DNA of 8,121 nt from an uncultured Verrucomicrobiota bacterium (GTDB taxonomy: Bacteria; Verrucomicrobiota; Verrucomicrobiae; Opitutales; Opitutaceae). The translations under genes were made by a program, and so were the position numbers. Below are positions 6,760 to 8,121 of this stretch, piece by piece (position 1 is the first letter of the stretch; each line of letters begins with the position of its first letter). Under the pieces are notes generated by a model. It made no database searches, was not told the DNA's origin, and was given only the letters and a program-made list of their open reading frames with translations. The stretch spans positions 1 to 8,121 of the forward strand of contig CAMLNJ010000114.1 of the NCBI GenBank assembly GCA_946481225.1, given 5' to 3'.

Positions 6760-6804
6760 AAAAGATCAGACCGATCCGTCGGAGCTGACAGATCGGTCCG
6801 ATCT
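6760..6804 (-). terminator. Strong hairpin with short T run between isomerase and aldolase genes
   Basis: Arms 6763-6780 and 6787-6804 form an 18-bp stem with two G-U wobbles and a 6-base loop. It starts 11 bases after the isomerase stop codon and on the minus strand is followed by TTTT, then C. It resembles an intrinsic terminator with a modest U tract, so it could end most isomerase transcripts while allowing some readthrough to the aldolase, or protect the isomerase mRNA 3' end. The right arm also contains a local palindrome CAGATCGG-T-CCGATCTG at 6789-6805. Confidence 0.75.
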
Positions 6805-6815
6805 GGAGCCAATCT

Positions 6816-8121
6816 TCAGAACGCTTTGCCGTCGGCCTTGGTGCCGCAGAGCGCGACCTCGATGCCGAGTTCGGCGGCGAGCGCGGCCTTGGTGTAGAGC
6901 GCGAGGTCGGCTTCCTTCGCGCTGTTGGCGTAGGCGACCTGGATGTGGTTGCTCTTGTGGCGGGCCATCATCTGGTCCCGCGTCACGCCATAGGTGACCG
7001 CGTGCATGATCGGCCACTGGTAGGTGGTCTCTTTCCAACGACGCTCGGTCTCTTCCTGCGGCAGGCTGATAACCTTGGCGCGACCGAGGTCCATTTTGAG
7101 TTTTCCGTTCTCCACGAAGACGCGGCTCCACACGATCTCGCCGGTCTTGGCGATGCCGCGGAGGGTGCCGCCGCCGAGCTTGAAATACATCGCGGGCTGG
7201 CGGTGCGAATCCGAGCCGGCCCAGCCGTCGATGTGGTGGTCGGCGGGCGCGCTGCCGGAGATGAGGAACACCCAAACGTATTCGTCGGTGGTGCCGGACT
7301 TGTCCCAATCACCCCAGCGGAGATCGTGGAGGGTGTTGGCGCGCGGCTGGCCGAGAGCCTTGTGCACGCGATCGGTGAAGAGCCCGTCGAGGCCGGCGCA
7401 TTCGTCGACCTCGTTGAAGTGCGGGATCGGCTCGCCGCCGCGGATGACGGTGCCGTCGGCGCGTTTGACCGGCGGACGCTCGGTGGAGTTGAGCGTGCCT
7501 TCGACGAGGTCGGAGGCGGGCAGGAGGTCCTTGAGTCCCTGCTGGTATTGGATGCCGATGGTCTCGCAGCCGAACTCGTCGGCGATGCGGACCGCGGCGA
7601 TGTAGGTTTTGCACTGCAGGAGCACCTGGCGCTCGGTCAACTCGGTGGCCTCGTCGGTGCCGAAGTGGAACTTGAGGCCCTTCTTCTTATACCAATCGAA
7701 AACTTCCTTCGCCTCGGCGTCGGAGACCTGGGTGGCGGCGTAGTAGAGGGCGGACTGGGAGAGGCGCTCCTTGAAGACACCGGTCGGAAAGAGGAGCTCG
7801 TCGGGGATGATGGCGTTATACATGCCCATGCAGCCTTCGTCGAAGACGCCCATGATGGACTTCTTCACGCGAAGATCCTCGGCGATCTTCGCGGCGGTGG
7901 CGCGGGCCTTCGGGGGAACCGCGGCCTTGGCGAGGGGTTTCACATGGGCGGTCTTATGCTTCACCACGCCGCCCTTCAGCCAGGTCTCGAGCCCGCCGAG
8001 GAAGAGCGCGTCGTCGAAGTTTTCGCTCCAGAGCGTGGAGTATTTGACGCCGGCCTTGGTGAGCGAGCCGTTGAGGTTGAGCATGCCGACGAGGCCGGGC
8101 CAGGTGCCGGACCAGTTGGCG
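6816..8121 (-). CDS. L-fucose/L-arabinose isomerase-family protein (5' end outside window)
   Basis: The frame is open to the right edge and reads [12 protein letters not shown] before the first internal Met at 8084, so this Met is not the start. At least 434 residues are visible, most of the protein. I recognise it from overall sequence: [10 protein letters not shown] and [12 protein letters not shown] near the N-terminus, [17 protein letters not shown] at 171-187 (counted from the Met at 8084), [11 protein letters not shown] at 195-205, [10 protein letters not shown] at 251-260, [10 protein letters not shown] at 283-292, and [15 protein letters not shown] near the C-terminus. Members of this superfamily interconvert aldoses and ketoses using a divalent metal held by Glu, Asp and His; I cannot assign those ligands here without an alignment. 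It appears shorter than E. coli FucI (591 residues), so it belongs to a related branch rather than FucI proper. The downstream aldolase supports sugar breakdown; no kinase is visible. The exact substrate is unknown. Confidence 0.82.
   Translation of the reverse strand, partial: ANWSGTWPGLVGMLNLNGSLTKAGVKYSTLWSENFDDALFLGGLETWLKGGVVKHKTAHVKPLAKAAVPPKARATAAKIAEDLRVKKSIMGVFDEGCMGMYNAIIPDELLFPTGVFKERLSQSALYYAATQVSDAEAKEVFDWYKKKGLKFHFGTDEATELTERQVLLQCKTYIAAVRIADEFGCETIGIQYQQGLKDLLPASDLVEGTLNSTERPPVKRADGTVIRGGEPIPHFNEVDECAGLDGLFTDRVHKALGQPRANTLHDLRWGDWDKSGTTDEYVWVFLISGSAPADHHIDGWAGSDSHRQPAMYFKLGGGTLRGIAKTGEIVWSRVFVENGKLKMDLGRAKVISLPQEETERRWKETTYQWPIMHAVTYGVTRDQMMARHKSNHIQVAYANSAKEADLALYTKAALAAELGIEVALCGTKADGKAF

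Noticed and set aside
5993..6760. Plus-strand open frame of 255 codons opposite the aldolase
   Set aside because: The minus-strand aldolase has intact catalytic motifs over the same bases; this frame shows none and reads through the heptamer array.

Overview
The window is a GC-rich bacterial segment in which every credible gene lies on the minus strand, so it reads right to left. Three things point to a Gram-negative member of the Verrucomicrobiota, most likely near Opitutaceae: a PEP-CTERM sorting-tag protein, a TonB-dependent outer-membrane receptor, and an isomerase/class II aldolase pair of a type common in that phylum. This placement is inferred from protein features and composition, not from a marker gene.

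Right half (about 5900-8121): a sugar-catabolism pair. It starts with most of an L-fucose/L-arabinose isomerase-family protein, cut off at the right window edge. A strong hairpin with a short T run and five tandem 7-bp repeats follow, and the repeats stop one base before the start codon of a class II aldolase. The aldolase keeps its catalytic Glu and zinc-binding His residues. A clean intrinsic terminator at about 5906-5933 ends the unit. An isomerase followed by an aldolase suggests the pathway aldose to ketose to (phosphorylation) to cleavage, as for L-fucose or L-rhamnose. No kinase is visible here, so the actual sugar is undetermined.

Left half (1-5800): an envelope or secretion cassette. 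The order is a TonB-dependent receptor with an N-terminal carboxypeptidase-regulatory-like domain, then a secreted Asp/Gly-rich protein that looks like a right-handed beta-helix, then a PEP-CTERM protein. A perfect GC-rich terminator closes this run. Only 33 bp beyond it begins a second, truncated paralogue of the PEP-CTERM protein. Over the overlap, its mature N-terminus is the same protein sequence despite six synonymous differences. The likely theme is substrate capture or transport at the cell surface plus exported, envelope-sorted proteins.

None of the four complete genes, nor the partial paralogue, has a recognisable Shine-Dalgarno sequence before its start codon; several are preceded by C/T-rich sequence instead. 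Long open frames on the plus strand are antisense shadows of the real genes. No RNA genes, CRISPR arrays, transposases or attachment sites were seen, and no gene-free stretch exceeds 300 bases.
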